DNA from: Microvirga antarctica
Lineage (GTDB): Bacteria; Pseudomonadota; Alphaproteobacteria; Rhizobiales; Beijerinckiaceae
Reading direction: 5' to 3'
DNA length: 64,000 nucleotides
Assembly: GCF_017921815.1 (NCBI RefSeq)
Contig: NZ_JAGEMM010000005.1
Location: 186,001-250,000, forward strand
This document shows, piece after piece, positions 55,139 through 62,930 of this stretch. Both the position numbers and the translations under genes were made by a program. The notes beneath the pieces were generated by a model that saw only the letters and a list, made by a program, of their open reading frames with translations, searched no databases and was not told the origin of the DNA. How positions within the stretch are numbered: position 1 is the first letter of the stretch; each line of letters opens with the position of its first letter.

Positions 55139-55843
55139 ATGACGCGGGAGCGCCCCCCTTCGCGCTCCACCTCGCCTCTCCCCCCAGCGGGGAGAGGCAG
55201 GGGTGCGGCTGCAAGCGTGAGACCCGCAAAGGGCGCGCTTGCAGCCCCACCCTCTTCGCCGCGCCGTCCGGAGGCCACGACCGCACCGCCGGGTCCCGAT
55301 CTCGTGCTGCTCGGCGAATTCGGTCGCGCCCACGGCCTCAAGGGCGAAGTGCGGCTGAAATCCCATACGGGCGATCCCCTCGCCGTCGGGTCCTACGGCC
55401 CGCTGACCGGGCAGGATGGACGTCCCTACACCATCACGCAGCCCCGCCAGGCACCGGGCGGCGCGCCCGAGATGCTGGTGGTGCGGGTGTCCGGCGTGGC
55501 GACGCGGGAAGCCGCCGAAGCGTTGAACCGCATCGCCCTCTACCTGCACCGCGACAAGCTGCCCAAGGCCGAGGACGACGACGAATTTTTGCTGGCCGAC
55601 CTGATCGGCTTGGCCGTGCGCGACGTCGACGGGATCGTGATCGGCACCATCGTGGATGTGCCAAATTTCGGCGGCGGCGATCTTTTGGAAATCGCCCCGG
55701 CGGCCGGCGGGAGCTCGGCCTTCCTGCCCTTTACCCGGGCCTTCGTGCCCACCGTGTCCCTTGCGGAGGGCCATGTGGTGGCGGCCCCGCCCGAGGACCT
55801 GTTCGCGGCGGCCGAGCCGGATGGACCCGAGGACGACGTGTGA
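55139..55843 (+). CDS. rimM: ribosome maturation factor RimM, N-terminus extended by a repeat element
   Basis: RimM helps fold the 3' domain of 16S rRNA near S19. The conserved RimM domain begins at about residue 53 ([19 protein letters not shown]) and runs through the PRC-barrel segment with [14 protein letters not shown]. Residues 1-50 are arginine/proline/alanine-rich and encoded by a large palindromic repeat (55175-55253). The ATG at 55139 lies five bases after rpsP. If the repeat is an insertion that kept the frame, the peptide is really made. Otherwise the start could be a later GTG near 55303. Its stop overlaps the trmD start. Confidence 0.88.
   Translation: MTRERPPSRSTSPLPPAGRGRGAAASVRPAKGALAAPPSSPRRPEATTAPPGPDLVLLGEFGRAHGLKGEVRLKSHTGDPLAVGSYGPLTGQDGRPYTITQPRQAPGGAPEMLVVRVSGVATREAAEALNRIALYLHRDKLPKAEDDDEFLLADLIGLAVRDVDGIVIGTIVDVPNFGGGDLLEIAPAAGGSSAFLPFTRAFVPTVSLAEGHVVAAPPEDLFAAAEPDGPEDDV
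55175..55253. repeat. palindromic repeat element inside the rimM 5' end
   Basis: Two stem-loops sit side by side. CCTCTCCCC (55175) pairs with GGGGAGAGG (55189-55197). A longer stem is formed by GGTGCGGCTGCAAGCG (from about 55202) and CGCTTGCAGCCCCACC (55236-55251), with one mismatch. The arrangement and the CCTCTCCCC/GGGGAGAGG core resemble intergenic repeat elements dispersed in Hyphomicrobiales genomes. I see no other copy in this window. Confidence 0.75.
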
Positions 55844-56529
55844 GCTTCCGGGCCACCATCCTCACCCTATATCCGGAGATGTTTCCCGGCCCCCTTGGCG
55901 TCTCCCTGTCCGGCGACGCGCTGGCGCGCGGGATCTGGTCGCTGGACGCCCGCAATATCCGCGACCACGGCATCGGCCGGCATCGCAATGTGGACGACAC
56001 GCCGGCCGGCGGCGGTCCCGGCATGGTGATCCGCTGCGACGTGCTGGCCGCGGCCCTCGATGCCGCCGAGGAGCCGGGTGAGAGCCGCCCCCGCCTGCTC
56101 ATGAGCCCCCGCGGCCGGCCGCTGACCCAGGCGCGCGTGCGCGACCTTGCGGCAGGGCCCGGCGTCACCATCGTGTGCGGACGGTTCGAAGGGGTCGACG
56201 AGCGCGTCATCGCGGGCCGTGACCTCGAGGAAATCTCCATCGGCGATTATGTGCTGTCGGGCGGCGAGATGGCCGCCATGGTGCTGCTCGATGCCTGCAT
56301 CCGCCTGATGCCCGGCGTCATGGGCAAGGAAGCCTCCGGCACCGAAGAGAGCTTCGAGGGCAACCTGCTCGAATATCCCCATTACACCCGGCCGCGGGAA
56401 TGGGAGGGACGGGCGATCCCCGAGGTCCTGCTCAACGGCAATCACGCGGCCATGGCCCGGTGGCGGCGCGAGGAGGCCGAGAGGATCACCCGCGAGCGGC
56501 GGCCGGATCTGCTCTCCGACCGTCGCTGA
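55840..56529 (+). CDS. trmD: tRNA (guanine37-N1)-methyltransferase
   Basis: TrmD makes m1G37, preventing frameshifts at proline and leucine codons. The 229-residue protein has the trefoil-knot motifs [12 protein letters not shown] and [13 protein letters not shown] and the C-terminal [16 protein letters not shown]. The GTG at 55840 overlaps the rimM stop and begins [17 protein letters not shown], the family N-terminus. rplS normally follows trmD directly, but here two genes lie between. Confidence 0.96.
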   Translation: MSFRATILTLYPEMFPGPLGVSLSGDALARGIWSLDARNIRDHGIGRHRNVDDTPAGGGPGMVIRCDVLAAALDAAEEPGESRPRLLMSPRGRPLTQARVRDLAAGPGVTIVCGRFEGVDERVIAGRDLEEISIGDYVLSGGEMAAMVLLDACIRLMPGVMGKEASGTEESFEGNLLEYPHYTRPREWEGRAIPEVLLNGNHAAMARWRREEAERITRERRPDLLSDRR

Positions 56530-56535
56530 GAGGCG

Positions 56536-57447
56536 TCACGTGGCCGGGGTTTCGGCGACCGCGCGGCCCGCGCGGCCAAGCCGCCATTTGAGATTGACGC
56601 CGGCGCTGCCGATGAGGATCAGCGCAATCCCGCCCCATTGCGCGACGGACAGCTCGCGACCGTAGACCAGGAAGTCGATCATGATCGCGACCGCCGGATA
56701 GATGAACGACAGCACCGCCACGCGGGCCGTCGGCAGCTTCTGCAGGGCCGAGTAGAGCAGGATGTACATGACGCAGGTGTGCACCACCCCCAGGATCACC
56801 AGGTCGGCCCATTGGCTGTTCTGCGCCGGCAGAGCCGAGACATCCGCCATCGGGGCCAAAAGGAGCGTTCCCAGCGCGACTTGGACCAGCGCGATCAGGT
56901 GCGGCGGGATGCCCTTGAGACGCTTGGCGACGACCGACGCGACCGCATAGAGGAACGCGGCTCCAAGCGCGAGACACAGGCCGCCCAAATAGCCGTCCGT
57001 CAGGGACATGCCGGTTGTGTCGATCCTGATGACCAGGAGCAGGCCCGCAAACGCGATGGCGATGAACCCCAGCGCATCCCGCGTGGGCTTCTCGCCGAAC
57101 AGGAGCCGACCGAGCAGGATCAGGAAGAACGGCTGGGTGTTGTAGACGGCGGTCGCGATGGAAATGGAGGCGAGCCGGTAGGACGAGAACAGAAGCACCC
57201 AGTTCATCACGATGGCGACGCCGCCGAGGAGGGCGAGCGCGAGGGTCTTGCCCTTCAGCCGCCACGGAAACAGCAGGCCGCGCAGGCCGCAATAAACCGA
57301 CAGGCTGATGGTGCCGAACAGGCACCGGAAGAACACCACATTCCACACATTCTGGCCGGACTCGACCACGAAATACCCGATGGTGCCCGACAGCACCATG
57401 GCGAGCACCATCTCCGTGGCGCCCCACCGTCCCGTTGATTCACGCAT
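56536..57447 (-). CDS. EamA/DMT family transporter
   Basis: The 303-residue protein has ten hydrophobic helices in two EamA repeats (for example ATAVYNTQPFFLILLGRLLFGEKP and ARVAVLSFIYPAVAIMIDFLVYG), the pattern of drug/metabolite exporters of small molecules. Substrate is unknown. The ATG at 57447 begins MRESTGRWGATEM. It is divergent from an Lrp-type regulator gene 94 bases away, a common pairing that suggests amino acid-responsive control. It interrupts the usual trmD-rplS neighbourhood. Confidence 0.87.
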   Translation of the reverse strand: MRESTGRWGATEMVLAMVLSGTIGYFVVESGQNVWNVVFFRCLFGTISLSVYCGLRGLLFPWRLKGKTLALALLGGVAIVMNWVLLFSSYRLASISIATAVYNTQPFFLILLGRLLFGEKPTRDALGFIAIAFAGLLLVIRIDTTGMSLTDGYLGGLCLALGAAFLYAVASVVAKRLKGIPPHLIALVQVALGTLLLAPMADVSALPAQNSQWADLVILGVVHTCVMYILLYSALQKLPTARVAVLSFIYPAVAIMIDFLVYGRELSVAQWGGIALILIGSAGVNLKWRLGRAGRAVAETPAT

Positions 57448-57541
57448 TGTCTCTCTCCTCGTGTTGGAGGGACTTTACGGCGCCGATCCGCCACCGTACC
57501 GTGGCGTTCGAAGGCGTCACGCGGCAATCGGTTTCAAAATC

Positions 57542-58024
57542 ATGGCGCAAGCTGTCAGGAAAATCCGAAACGAAACTCCCGCCGACGACGAGGTCAACCG
57601 CACGCTGATCGCCGCCCTGATCAAGGACGCCCGGCTCTCTGTCGCGGACCTCGCGCGCAGCGTGGACATGTCGGCGCCTGCGGTGGCCGATCGCCTGCGC
57701 AAGCTCGAGGAGGCCGGGCTCATCGGCACCTATACGATCGACGCGGATCTGAAGGCCTGGGGCTATCCGCTGATCGCCATCGTGCGGATCAAGCCCCTGC
57801 CGGGTCAGCTTCACATGGTCGAGCGGATTCTGGTTGAAACGCCCGAGGTGATCGAATGCGACAAGGTGACGGGCGATGATTGCTTCATTGCGCGCTACGC
57901 CCTGCGCAGTATCGACGAGCTCGATCCCATGCTGGACCGTATCGCCCAGCGGGCGCAGACCAGCACGGCCATCGTGAAGGCCTCGCCGGTCAGGCGGCGG
58001 ATGCCCTCCCTGCCGGGCGCCTGA
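57542..58024 (+). CDS. Lrp/AsnC family transcriptional regulator
   Basis: Lrp-type regulators bind amino acids and form octamers. The 160-residue protein has an N-terminal helix-turn-helix (DARLSVADLARSVDMSAPAVADRLRKLEEAG) and a C-terminal RAM domain with PGQLHMVERILVETPEVIECDKVTGDDCFIAR. The ATG at 57542 gives MAQAVRKIRNE. It is divergent from the EamA exporter gene and is the likely regulator of it. The target amino acid is unknown. Confidence 0.92.
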   Translation: MAQAVRKIRNETPADDEVNRTLIAALIKDARLSVADLARSVDMSAPAVADRLRKLEEAGLIGTYTIDADLKAWGYPLIAIVRIKPLPGQLHMVERILVETPEVIECDKVTGDDCFIARYALRSIDELDPMLDRIAQRAQTSTAIVKASPVRRRMPSLPGA

Positions 58025-58141
58025 GCGTCTCGACAAGGCCCCGGAACTCCTGTATAGCCCGCCACAATTCACAACAGGACGCCGAAATCCTGCGGGCATC
58101 GGGATCTTCCCGAAAGCTGCGCGACGGCTGGAGTATCGACC

Positions 58142-58543
58142 ATGAACATCATTCAACAGCTCGACCAAGAGCATATCGAGAAGCTCGGCAAGACCATTCC
58201 GGATTTTCAGCCCGGCGACACCGTGATCGTCAACGTGAAGGTCAAGGAAGGCGAGCGCAGCCGCGTGCAGGCCTATGAAGGCGTCTGCATCTCCCGCGCT
58301 GGTGCCGGCTTCCAGGAAAGCTTCACGGTCCGCAAGATTTCCTACGGCGAAGGCGTGGAGCGCGTGTTCCCGGTCTATTCGCCCAACATCGATTCCATCA
58401 AGGTCGTGCGCCGCGGTCTCGTGCGCCGCGCCAAGCTTTATTACCTGCGCGATCGCCGCGGAAAGTCGGCCCGTATCGCCGAGCGTGTCGACCGGCAGCC
58501 CGTCAAGGGCGCCAAGGGCAAGGCTCCGGCTGCCGCCGAGTAA
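58142..58543 (+). CDS. rplS: 50S ribosomal protein L19
   Basis: L19 lies at the 30S-50S interface. The 133-residue protein has the family segments [30 protein letters not shown] and [24 protein letters not shown] lysine/alanine-rich tail ends it. A hairpin with six T residues follows 23 bases after the stop. Confidence 0.97.
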   Translation: MNIIQQLDQEHIEKLGKTIPDFQPGDTVIVNVKVKEGERSRVQAYEGVCISRAGAGFQESFTVRKISYGEGVERVFPVYSPNIDSIKVVRRGLVRRAKLYYLRDRRGKSARIAERVDRQPVKGAKGKAPAAAE

Positions 58544-58566
58544 TCCTGCGCAGCAGGACGTGAGAC

Positions 58567-58592
58567 AAGCGCGGCTTCGGTCGCGCTTTTTT
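58567..58592 (+). terminator. intrinsic terminator of rplS
   Basis: AAGCGCG and CGCGCTT pair around GCTTCGGT and run into six T residues. Position and structure fit a Rho-independent terminator for rplS. Confidence 0.85.
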
Positions 58593-58749
58593 CGTTTTCC
58601 GGCCATGGCCCCACAGAATTTAATTGCGCGGCAGGGCAGGTCGGCTATGCACACGTGTCTTGCTGCGCCCTCACGACATCTTTTCGCGATGCCGGAGACC
58701 GGCTAAAGACCCCATCGGACTGACCTGAACGCGCGTTGGAATGAGAACA

Positions 58750-60156
58750 ATGGCCAAGCCCCGCACCATGTACGACAAGATCTTCGACGCTCACGTCGTC
58801 GACCGGCAGGATGACGGGACGTGCCTTCTCTATATTGACCGCCACCTTGTCCACGAGGTCACGTCCCCGCAGGCCTTCGAGGGGCTGCGCCTGACCGGCC
58901 GGCAGGTCCGCCAGCCCGGCAAGACGCTCGCGGTCGTCGATCACAACGTGCCGACCACCGACCGCACCCACGGCATCGAGGATCCGGAATCGGCCATCCA
59001 GGTCGAGACGCTGGCCCAGAACGCGCGCGATTTCGGCGTCGAATATTTCAACGAACTCGATACCCGCCAGGGCATCGTCCACGTGGTCGGGCCCGAACAG
59101 GGCTTCACGCTGCCCGGCATGACCATCGTGTGCGGCGACAGCCACACCTCGACGCACGGGGCATTCGGAGCGCTGGCGCACGGCATCGGCACATCCGAGG
59201 TCGAGCATGTGCTCGCGACCCAGACGCTGATCCAGAACAAGGCCAAGAACTACCGCGTCACCGTCGACGGCGTATTGCCGGAGGGCGTGACCGCCAAGGA
59301 CATCATCCTGTCCATCATCGGCGAGACCGGCACCGCGGGCGGTACCGGCCACGTGATGGAATATGCCGGCGAGGCGATCCGCGCCCTGTCGATGGAAGGC
59401 CGCATGACGGTCTGCAACATGGCCATCGAAGGCGGTGCCCGCGCGGGCCTCATCGCGCCCGACGAGAAGACCTACGCGTATCTCAAGGACCGGCCCAAAG
59501 CCCCGAAGGGCGAGGCCTGGGACGCGGCTGTGCGCTACTGGGAAACGCTGGCTTCCGACGAGGGCGCGCATTTCGATACCGAGCTGCGGCTCGATGCGGC
59601 GAGCCTGCCGCCGATCGTCACCTGGGGCACGAGCCCCGAGGACGTGATTTCGGTGGCCGGTGCGGTCCCTGATCCCGACAGGATTCCGGCCGAGAACAAG
59701 CGCATCTCGAAATGGCGCGCGCTCGACTATATGGGCCTCAAGCCCGGCACGAAGATCACCGACATCACCCTCGACCGGGTCTTCATCGGCTCCTGCACCA
59801 ATGGCCGCATCGAGGACCTGCGGGTCGTGGCCAAGATGGTCGAGGGCAAACGCGTTCATGATGCGGTCAGCGCCATGATCGTGCCCGGCTCCGGCATCGT
59901 GAAGCTGCAGGCCGAAGCCGAAGGGCTCGACAAGATCTTCCGGGCGGCGGGCTTCGACTGGCGTGAGCCGGGCTGCTCCATGTGCCTTGCCATGAACGCC
60001 GACAGGCTGGCCCCGGGCGAGCGCTGCGCCTCGACGTCGAACCGCAATTTCGAGGGCCGTCAGGGCTTCAAGGGCCGGACTCATCTCGTCTCGCCCGCCA
60101 TGGCGGCGGCGGCGGCGATTGCCGGCCGGTTCGTCGATATCCGCACCTGGGGCTGA
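58750..60156 (+). CDS. leuC: 3-isopropylmalate dehydratase large subunit
   Basis: LeuC with LeuD isomerises 2- to 3-isopropylmalate in leucine synthesis. The 468-residue protein has the Fe-S cysteines in [12 protein letters not shown] and CSMCLAMN and the early [14 protein letters not shown] segment. I use the ATG at 58750 ([12 protein letters not shown]), although an in-frame ATG three codons earlier (58741) is possible. leuD lies 2.1 kb downstream with five small genes in between. A GC hairpin follows the stop. Confidence 0.97.
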   Translation: MAKPRTMYDKIFDAHVVDRQDDGTCLLYIDRHLVHEVTSPQAFEGLRLTGRQVRQPGKTLAVVDHNVPTTDRTHGIEDPESAIQVETLAQNARDFGVEYFNELDTRQGIVHVVGPEQGFTLPGMTIVCGDSHTSTHGAFGALAHGIGTSEVEHVLATQTLIQNKAKNYRVTVDGVLPEGVTAKDIILSIIGETGTAGGTGHVMEYAGEAIRALSMEGRMTVCNMAIEGGARAGLIAPDEKTYAYLKDRPKAPKGEAWDAAVRYWETLASDEGAHFDTELRLDAASLPPIVTWGTSPEDVISVAGAVPDPDRIPAENKRISKWRALDYMGLKPGTKITDITLDRVFIGSCTNGRIEDLRVVAKMVEGKRVHDAVSAMIVPGSGIVKLQAEAEGLDKIFRAAGFDWREPGCSMCLAMNADRLAPGERCASTSNRNFEGRQGFKGRTHLVSPAMAAAAAIAGRFVDIRTWG

Positions 60157-60168
60157 GGCTGCCGGAGC

Positions 60169-60194
60169 GGCAGCGCGGCATCTCCCGCGCTGCC
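60169..60194. terminator. GC-rich hairpin between convergent leuC and a small basic gene
   Basis: GGCAGCGCG (60169-60177) pairs perfectly with CGCGCTGCC (60186-60194) around eight bases. There is no T run on either strand, so termination may need Rho or be weak. It lies 12 bases after the leuC stop. Confidence 0.5.
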
Positions 60195-60214
60195 ACAGGG
60201 AAGAATGCGCCGAT

Positions 60215-60523
60215 CTAGCGGCGGCCGACCGGAACCTGGCGACACACCTGGACAGGCCGGCGCACGACCATGCCGTTCGGCCGCACCTGGCGGCGCATCA
60301 CGGTGCGGCATTCCTGGCGCATGCGCGGTCCGCGGTGGACACGATGATCGACGCGGCCGCGGTTTCGCATATGCTGCGGTCCGGGATGGCGCTCCTGCAC
60401 CATGCGGTGCTGGGGCGCGCGCTCGCCAACGCCGATCCGGACATCGACACCTTGGGCGGAGGCTGCACCGGCACCGACAGTCATCAGCCCGGCCACGGCC
60501 AGGATCGAGAGAAATTTGCGCAT
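60215..60523 (-). CDS. small secreted arginine-rich protein
   Basis: The 102-residue protein has a clean signal peptide (MRKFLSILAVAGLMTVGAGA, cut after ASAQ). A mature part of about 78 residues holds about 18 arginines, several histidines and three cysteines (RMRQECRTVMRRQVRP, RPVQVCRQVP). I recognise no family. The CR-type spacing hints at a disulfide; the basic charge could bind anionic envelope components. ATG 60523 is chosen to begin at the signal peptide; the open frame upstream is not conserved-looking. Confidence 0.6.
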   Translation of the reverse strand: MRKFLSILAVAGLMTVGAGAASAQGVDVRIGVGERAPQHRMVQERHPGPQHMRNRGRVDHRVHRGPRMRQECRTVMRRQVRPNGMVVRRPVQVCRQVPVGRR

Positions 60524-60639
60524 CAGAACCTCATCGTGTGATCGAAGGAATGTGGGGCAGCTAACGGCAATGGGCACAAAGTGTTCCCTCCGGGTTTGCA
60601 GGAATGCACGGATGAGACCAGAATCGGCAGGAGGTCACC

Positions 60640-60897
60640 ATGAGTGATGCAGAGCGGGAATCCCGCGAAACGCTCGAACGGGTGAAGCGGGATTCCGAGA
60701 CTCTCGGCTCATCCTCGCTGAACCGCATGAGCCGGCGCATGACTGATCATTTCACCGGCCAGGATGCGGTCGGGGCGGGCGAGGACGGGGGCACCGATCC
60801 GATCGAGCTATGGGGCCGCCGCATCGGGCGCAGCCTCTCGATCGTCGGGTTCATCGTGCTGGTCTACTGGCTTGCCGCCCAGCTTCACCTTGTCTGA
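60640..60897 (+). CDS. small protein with one C-terminal membrane helix
   Basis: The 85-residue protein is charged over its first 60 residues (ERESRETLERVKRDSETLG, DHFTGQDAVGAGEDGGTDPIELWGRRIGR) and ends in a hydrophobic helix SIVGFIVLVYWLAAQLHLV. It would sit in the inner membrane with the polar part outside the bilayer. AGGAGG lies upstream of the ATG at 60640. Similar proteins occur next to a metallopeptidase gene in Hyphomicrobiales, as here (15 bases before 60913). Function unknown. Confidence 0.7.
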   Translation: MSDAERESRETLERVKRDSETLGSSSLNRMSRRMTDHFTGQDAVGAGEDGGTDPIELWGRRIGRSLSIVGFIVLVYWLAAQLHLV

Positions 60898-60912
60898 CCG
60901 GAGCGAGCTGCC

Positions 60913-61320
60913 GTGACCGAATTTGCAAGTCTGCAAGCGCCTACCCTGGCGGATTTCGACGCGATGGCCCATGAGGCCTTCGCGGGCCTGCCGGAAGCCT
61001 TTCGCCTGCTGTGCGAGGGCGTGGTGATCCGAGTGGAGGATTTTCCCGACGACGAGACGCTCACCGAGATGGAATGCGAATCGCCGTTCGATCTGCTCGG
61101 GCTGTTTCGCGGGGTCGGCCTCGCGCAGGGCGGCGGCACGATGCACACGGGCCAGTTTCCCAACATGGTCTGGCTCTACCGGCGCCCTCTGCTCGATTAC
61201 TGGGCCGAGCACGAGGAAACGCTGGGCCACCTCATCACCCATGTGCTGGTGCACGAGATCGGCCACCATTTCGGCCTGTCCGACGACGACATGGAAGGCA
61301 TCGAGACAGCTGCGCGCTAG
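60913..61320 (+). CDS. zincin-like metallopeptidase family protein (DUF1025)
   Basis: The 135-residue protein carries the zinc motif HEIGHHFGLSD (HExxH plus a later His, residues 114-124) of the minimal zincin/DUF1025 family. The preceding VWLYRRPLLDYWAEHEETL matches the family. The GTG at 60913 starts MTEFASLQAPTLADFDAMAHEAF. No signal peptide is seen, so it is cytoplasmic. Its substrate is unknown. It follows the 85-residue membrane protein gene by 15 bases and ends before the convergent dsbB-type gene. Confidence 0.85.
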   Translation: MTEFASLQAPTLADFDAMAHEAFAGLPEAFRLLCEGVVIRVEDFPDDETLTEMECESPFDLLGLFRGVGLAQGGGTMHTGQFPNMVWLYRRPLLDYWAEHEETLGHLITHVLVHEIGHHFGLSDDDMEGIETAAR

Positions 61321-61353
61321 GCGGAAGCACGCCGCGGCTGGTGGCGCGCTTCG

Positions 61354-61908
61354 CTATGGCAGCATCAGGTAGGCGGTCGGATTGTCCGGGCACACATCAG
61401 GGCCGCACTCCACGAACACGTTGAGGATGTTGCCCGCCACGAGCGCGAAAACGAGCCAGAAGGCGGTTTTCTCGAAACGCCCGAGCACCGGCAATTGCCG
61501 GGTGTCGAACGCCTGTTCGAACTGTCGGTCGAACAGCAGCACAAGGGCGATCAGAACAATGGCGATCACGAAGATGACGAACGCCCAGGTGTAATAGTGA
61601 TAGCCGAGGATCGCGCTGCCGTAGCCGGCATCGCCGGGCAGCACGTGCAGCAGGATCTGCCGTCCAGAAACGCCTGCGCCGGCCAGCGCGGCAACCAGCG
61701 ACACGGCATAGTGGCTGGGACGCGGACCGAATCGCACGTTCAGCGCCGGCCCAACGGCCAGTGCCGCAAAGGCGACCCGCTGCAGAAGGCAGAGCGGACA
61801 GGGAAGTTCGGACAGGACGATCTGAAACACGAAGGCGGCGAACAGGATCGCCGCGATGGCGTAGAGGCCGAGCGCGTTCAGCGTCACGGCATGGCGGGGC
61901 GTCAGCAT
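61354..61908 (-). CDS. dsbB: disulfide bond formation protein B family
   Basis: DsbB-type proteins oxidise periplasmic DsbA and pass electrons to quinone. The 184-residue protein has four membrane helices and the first redox pair C37-PLC-40 in LSELPCPLCLLQR. A second pair sits at about C168 and C173 in FVECGPDVC. It lacks the long periplasmic loop arrangement of E. coli DsbB, so it belongs to the short DsbB-like branch. The ATG at 61908 is chosen. The DUF5993-type gene is 10 bases upstream. Confidence 0.87.
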   Translation of the reverse strand: MLTPRHAVTLNALGLYAIAAILFAAFVFQIVLSELPCPLCLLQRVAFAALAVGPALNVRFGPRPSHYAVSLVAALAGAGVSGRQILLHVLPGDAGYGSAILGYHYYTWAFVIFVIAIVLIALVLLFDRQFEQAFDTRQLPVLGRFEKTAFWLVFALVAGNILNVFVECGPDVCPDNPTAYLMLP

Positions 61909-61918
61909 GGGGCGGCCT

Positions 61919-62077
61919 TCAGAAGGAGAGCGTGAGCGGGTCGGTCGCGTGATGCAGATAGTCCGCGATGAACAGCGCGATCGTGAGGAAGAACAGGCCG
62001 ATGGCCACCCTCCGTCGTCCGTTCCAGGCCACGAACAGCGTCGCGGCAAACAGTAGAAAAAGGACGAGCTGATCCAT
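61919..62077 (-). CDS. DUF5993-type small membrane protein
   Basis: This 52-residue protein (MDQLVLFLLFAATLFVAW...) has two hydrophobic helices with NGRRR and ADYLHHATDPL between and after them. It matches the small DUF5993-type proteins that precede DsbB-like genes. The ATG at 62077 starts 10 bases before the dsbB gene region in an evident operon. A partner role for the DsbB-like protein is inferred from location only. Confidence 0.75.
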   Translation of the reverse strand: MDQLVLFLLFAATLFVAWNGRRRVAIGLFFLTIALFIADYLHHATDPLTLSF

Positions 62078-62256
62078 AATCGTTTCCCCCCGGAATGATG
62101 TCTCGTGTAGCACGCTTCCCCGCGGCTCCGTAAGGTGATCTGCGCGCGCGACCATCATGGGCCTAGTGCTGGCCGGAAGGCTTTGGTAAGAGGCTGTCCG
62201 CGAGGGGGCGGGCCAAAAGGCCCGGCCGCGTGCGGTTTGCAAGGAATGTGAAGACG

Positions 62257-62859
62257 ATGGACAAGTTCACCGTGCTGGAAAGCGTCGCGGCGCCGATGCG
62301 GATCATCAATGTCGACACCGACATGATCATTCCCAAGCAGTACCTGAAGACCATCAAGCGCACGGGCCTCGGTGTCGGCCTGTTCTCCGAGATGCGCTAC
62401 CGCGACGACGGGTCCGAGAACCCGGATTTCGTGCTCAATCAGCCGGCCTACCGCAAGGCCGAGATCCTGGTGGCGGGCGACAATTTCGGCTGCGGATCGT
62501 CGCGTGAGCATGCGCCCTGGGCCCTGCTCGATTTCGGCATCCGCTGCGTGATTTCCACGGGCTTTGCCGACATCTTCTACAACAACTGCTTCCAGAACGG
62601 CATTCTGCCCATCGTCGTCAGCCCGGAGAATCTGGAAAAGCTCTTCGACGATGCCGAGCGCGGCGCCAACGCCACGCTGACGGTCGACCTGGAGAAGCAG
62701 GAGATTCGCGGCCCGGATGGCGGCAGCGTGCATTTCGATATCGATCCGTTCCGCAAGCATTGCCTGCTGAACGGCCTCGACGGCATTGGTCTGACGATGC
62801 AGAAGGGCGCCGCCATCGACACCTACGAGGCCAAGCTCAACGAGCGCGCCTGGGTCTGA
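62257..62859 (+). CDS. leuD: 3-isopropylmalate dehydratase small subunit
   Basis: LeuD completes the isopropylmalate isomerase with LeuC. The 200-residue protein has [15 protein letters not shown] at the N-terminus and the catalytic swivel segment [17 protein letters not shown]. The ATG at 62257 ([14 protein letters not shown]) is chosen over an upstream GTG at 62230 because it matches the family N-terminus. The 179-bp gap upstream shows no gene. Confidence 0.96.
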   Translation: MDKFTVLESVAAPMRIINVDTDMIIPKQYLKTIKRTGLGVGLFSEMRYRDDGSENPDFVLNQPAYRKAEILVAGDNFGCGSSREHAPWALLDFGIRCVISTGFADIFYNNCFQNGILPIVVSPENLEKLFDDAERGANATLTVDLEKQEIRGPDGGSVHFDIDPFRKHCLLNGLDGIGLTMQKGAAIDTYEAKLNERAWV

Positions 62860-62930
62860 TCGGCCGCCTGTTTTGGCTACCGCCGGAGCCTTTGCCCAAT
62901 ATTAACCAAATTGGTCGCACATTCCGGAGC

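Noticed and set aside
60215..60577. A longer form of the Arg-rich secreted protein starting upstream
   Set aside because: The signal peptide starts at the ATG at 60523; upstream residues would bury it.
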